A DNA stretch of 5,865 nucleotides, taken from positions 1-5,865 of the forward strand of contig JAFAFF010000371.1 in assembly GCA_023423605.1 (NCBI GenBank), written 5' to 3'. Each line of letters opens with the position of its first letter. Position 1 is the first letter of the stretch. A program made the position numbers and the translations under genes. The notes under the pieces were generated by a model. That model made no database searches, was not told where the DNA came from, and saw only the letters and a list, made by a program, of their open reading frames with translations. The DNA is from Pseudomonadota bacterium (GTDB lineage: Bacteria; Pseudomonadota; Gammaproteobacteria; Xanthomonadales; Xanthomonadaceae). Positions 4,198-5,865 of the stretch are shown in pieces.

Positions 4198-5865
4198 TCA
4201 TCTCTCCGGAACCAGCGTCAAGGTGTGCTGCGCGGGGCCGGGAAGGAAGGGAGCCGGCTTTCCCTGTACGTAATCCTCATGGCCTGCCGCCCAGTAGGGC
4301 GACAGCGGGTGGCCGCTCTGCCCGCCGGGCATCTGGATGATGCCGTCGGCCTCGTGGCCCGGGGATACCACCATGCGCTGCGATGCGCCGAAGGCCGGCC
4401 CCTGCACCCGTGGCATGTTGTTGTCGCCGGGCAGTGGCTGGCCCGGCATGCACAGCCAGCGCCGCGCCAGCACCGGCAAGGCACGGCTGAGCGGATGGCA
4501 GATCGCAGCCGTGTTGCGTTCGCCCCAGGTCCGTTGCTGCAGCGGTCCCTGCGCGGAAAGATCCGCTTCCAGTCGCCTGGCGACATCGGCCAGCAACGCC
4601 TCCCAGCTGGCATGCCCGCGCGGCAGCAGGTGCGCGGGGCGTTCGGTCACCAGTGGCCATAGCACCGACTCGAACTGGGGCAGGCGTGGCTCCAGGAAAT
4701 CGTCGCCCAGTGCCTGCTTGCCCGGCGCCAGCAGGGCGCCCACCACCTCGTCCAGCAGCATGCCGCGGAATCCGCGCACGATGCGGTAGCTCACCGAGTC
4801 CACTGACGCATGGCCATCCCATCGCCGCGTCGCCTGCTCCAGGCGCTGCAATGCCGGATCGTCCGAATGCTCGACGATCTGCCGCAACAGGCCATGCCAC
4901 CGCTGCAGGAAGACGGCGCGATCATCGAGCTGGATGGCAAGCAGGTCGCGTTCGGTGAACGCGGTCCGTGCCTGCAAGGCATCGCGGATCTGCGCGCCGC
5001 GTGCACCGAGGTCGTAACCGCCATCGCCGGCGACCTGCAGCTCTACGCCGTCCAGCACCCGGCCGTTGGCCGTCCACAGCCGCAGCCCGGGTGGATCGAT
5101 GATCGAAGGCGCCGCATCGCTGCGGATTCCCCAGGGGGCGCAACCGGTCTGGTCCTCGTTGTTGCGTGGACCCCGGGGGGCGCAGCCAGCGGCGCGCGCC
5201 GGGCGTGCCCCGATCAGCCGCCAGGCGATGCGTCCGCTGCTGTCGGCCAGCAGCAGGTTCTGCGCCGGAATACGCGTACGGTCGGCGATCTCAAGCGCCT
5301 GCTCCAGGTCCTTCGCGCGAACCATGTCCGCCAGCGCCAGGCTGATGGCCCCGGGCAGCTGGGCCACCCAGCGCAACGCATCGCCGCTGCCGTCCGCATG
5401 GCGGTGCAGCACCGGCCCCCAGGCACTCTCGCGCACCATGAATTCCACCGGTTCGCCACCGGCGACGTCGATCCGTTCGCGGTACTCGGTCAGTGGTGCA
5501 TCGGCCGGAACGTGCATGAAATCGGCCGTGTCGATGTAGCTGTTGGTGAAGCCCCACGCCACGTGCCCGTTGCTGCCGACGATGATGGCAGGCAGCCCCG
5601 GCAGCGAGAAACCGCTGACATCCACCTTGCCATCCGGTGCCTCCGGGTCTGGATAGCGCAGGCGTACGCGGAACCAGATGTTCGGCGCGCGCAGTGCCAG
5701 GTGCATGTCGTCGGCGAGGATCGCACGGCCGTCGGCGGTCAGCGCGCCGGCCACCGCGAAATTGTTGCTGCCGTGCACATCCGGTTCGGCATGGTCGGCG
5801 GCCGGCGCGCGCGGCAGCTGGCGCAGGTCCAGGACATCGGCGCCCGGCAGGCTGGCATCGCCGCG
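4198..5865 (-). CDS. Penicillin-acylase-family Ntn hydrolase (5' end outside window)
   Basis: 555 codons plus stop are visible and the frame stays open to the window edge, so the signal peptide and most of the alpha chain are missing. The family is exported and cleaves itself before a Ser that becomes the N-terminal nucleophile of the beta chain. Here HGSNNFAVAG places that Ser at codon 5767-5769, giving a 523-residue beta chain. Numbered from Ser1, visible family features are H23 (DDMHLALRAPNIWF), the oxyanion segment SLPGLPAIIVGSNGHVAWGFTN with V70, N235 in TANGR, and the closing GGQSGHPLSPYW. Ser1, His23 and Val70 match the pattern of PvdQ-like and cephalosporin-type acylases rather than Gln23 of E. 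coli penicillin G acylase. The substrate cannot be inferred; acyl-homoserine lactones, beta-lactams or other N-acyl amides are all possible. Residues about 196-215 carry a near-duplicated CAPRG/CAPWG segment. The gene is convergent with asnB. Confidence 0.93.
   Translation of the reverse strand, partial: RGDASLPGADVLDLRQLPRAPAADHAEPDVHGSNNFAVAGALTADGRAILADDMHLALRAPNIWFRVRLRYPDPEAPDGKVDVSGFSLPGLPAIIVGSNGHVAWGFTNSYIDTADFMHVPADAPLTEYRERIDVAGGEPVEFMVRESAWGPVLHRHADGSGDALRWVAQLPGAISLALADMVRAKDLEQALEIADRTRIPAQNLLLADSSGRIAWRLIGARPARAAGCAPRGPRNNEDQTGCAPWGIRSDAAPSIIDPPGLRLWTANGRVLDGVELQVAGDGGYDLGARGAQIRDALQARTAFTERDLLAIQLDDRAVFLQRWHGLLRQIVEHSDDPALQRLEQATRRWDGHASVDSVSYRIVRGFRGMLLDEVVGALLAPGKQALGDDFLEPRLPQFESVLWPLVTERPAHLLPRGHASWEALLADVARRLEADLSAQGPLQQRTWGERNTAAICHPLSRALPVLARRWLCMPGQPLPGDNNMPRVQGPAFGASQRMVVSPGHEADGIIQMPGGQSGHPLSPYWAAGHEDYVQGKPAPFLPGPAQHTLTLVPER

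Noticed and set aside
5776..5778. GTG as the start of the acylase
   Set aside because: It lies three codons before the catalytic Ser, inside the HGSNN motif. The frame stays open to the window edge and the family needs an alpha chain and signal peptide upstream.

Overview
The window looks like chromosomal DNA of a Xanthomonadaceae bacterium, most likely Stenotrophomonas (S. maltophilia group). The reasons are high GC content, a YffB/ArsC-like gene followed by dapE and then asnB, and several short palindromes headed by the tetranucleotide GTAG. Those palindromes match the SMAG REP family described in S. maltophilia. The species call is an inference from these signs, not a database result.

Layout. 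Positions 76-1565 (+) hold a two-gene overlapping unit: a YffB/Spx-type ArsC-family protein and dapE (succinyl-diaminopimelate desuccinylase), joined by a GTGA stop/start overlap. Positions 1566-2150 hold no protein gene that I can support but are dense in structure: a 12-bp hairpin right after the dapE stop, two ~108-nt long-stem elements in opposite orientation (1642-1749 and 1936-2042), and between them a GTAG palindrome followed by a T-tract (1859-1896). Positions 2116-2382 are the control region of asnB. They contain a candidate promoter, a 33-codon leader ORF with six Asn codons among codons 10-21, an antiterminator strand inside that ORF, a perfect intrinsic terminator ending in seven T, and the asnB ribosome binding site. 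Positions 2383-4077 (+) are asnB, glutamine-hydrolysing asparagine synthetase. Positions 4078-4197 hold three GTAG palindromes between convergent genes. From 4198 to the window end (-) lies most of a penicillin-acylase-family Ntn hydrolase, including the entire beta chain; its 5' part lies outside.

How it works together. DapE feeds lysine and peptidoglycan from the aspartate family, and AsnB converts aspartate to asparagine, so the + strand genes share aspartate as a precursor. The most interesting item is the asnB leader. Its Asn-rich peptide, the 13-bp alternative pairing and the terminator have the complete layout of a ribosome-mediated transcription attenuator that would sense Asn-tRNA charging. 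I am not aware of a well-characterised asparagine attenuator of this kind. The second item is the pair of long-stem elements, which share an exact 37-nt core but have different 26-bp arms that remain self-complementary in each copy. The acylase looks functionally unrelated and simply lies convergent to asnB behind a REP cluster.
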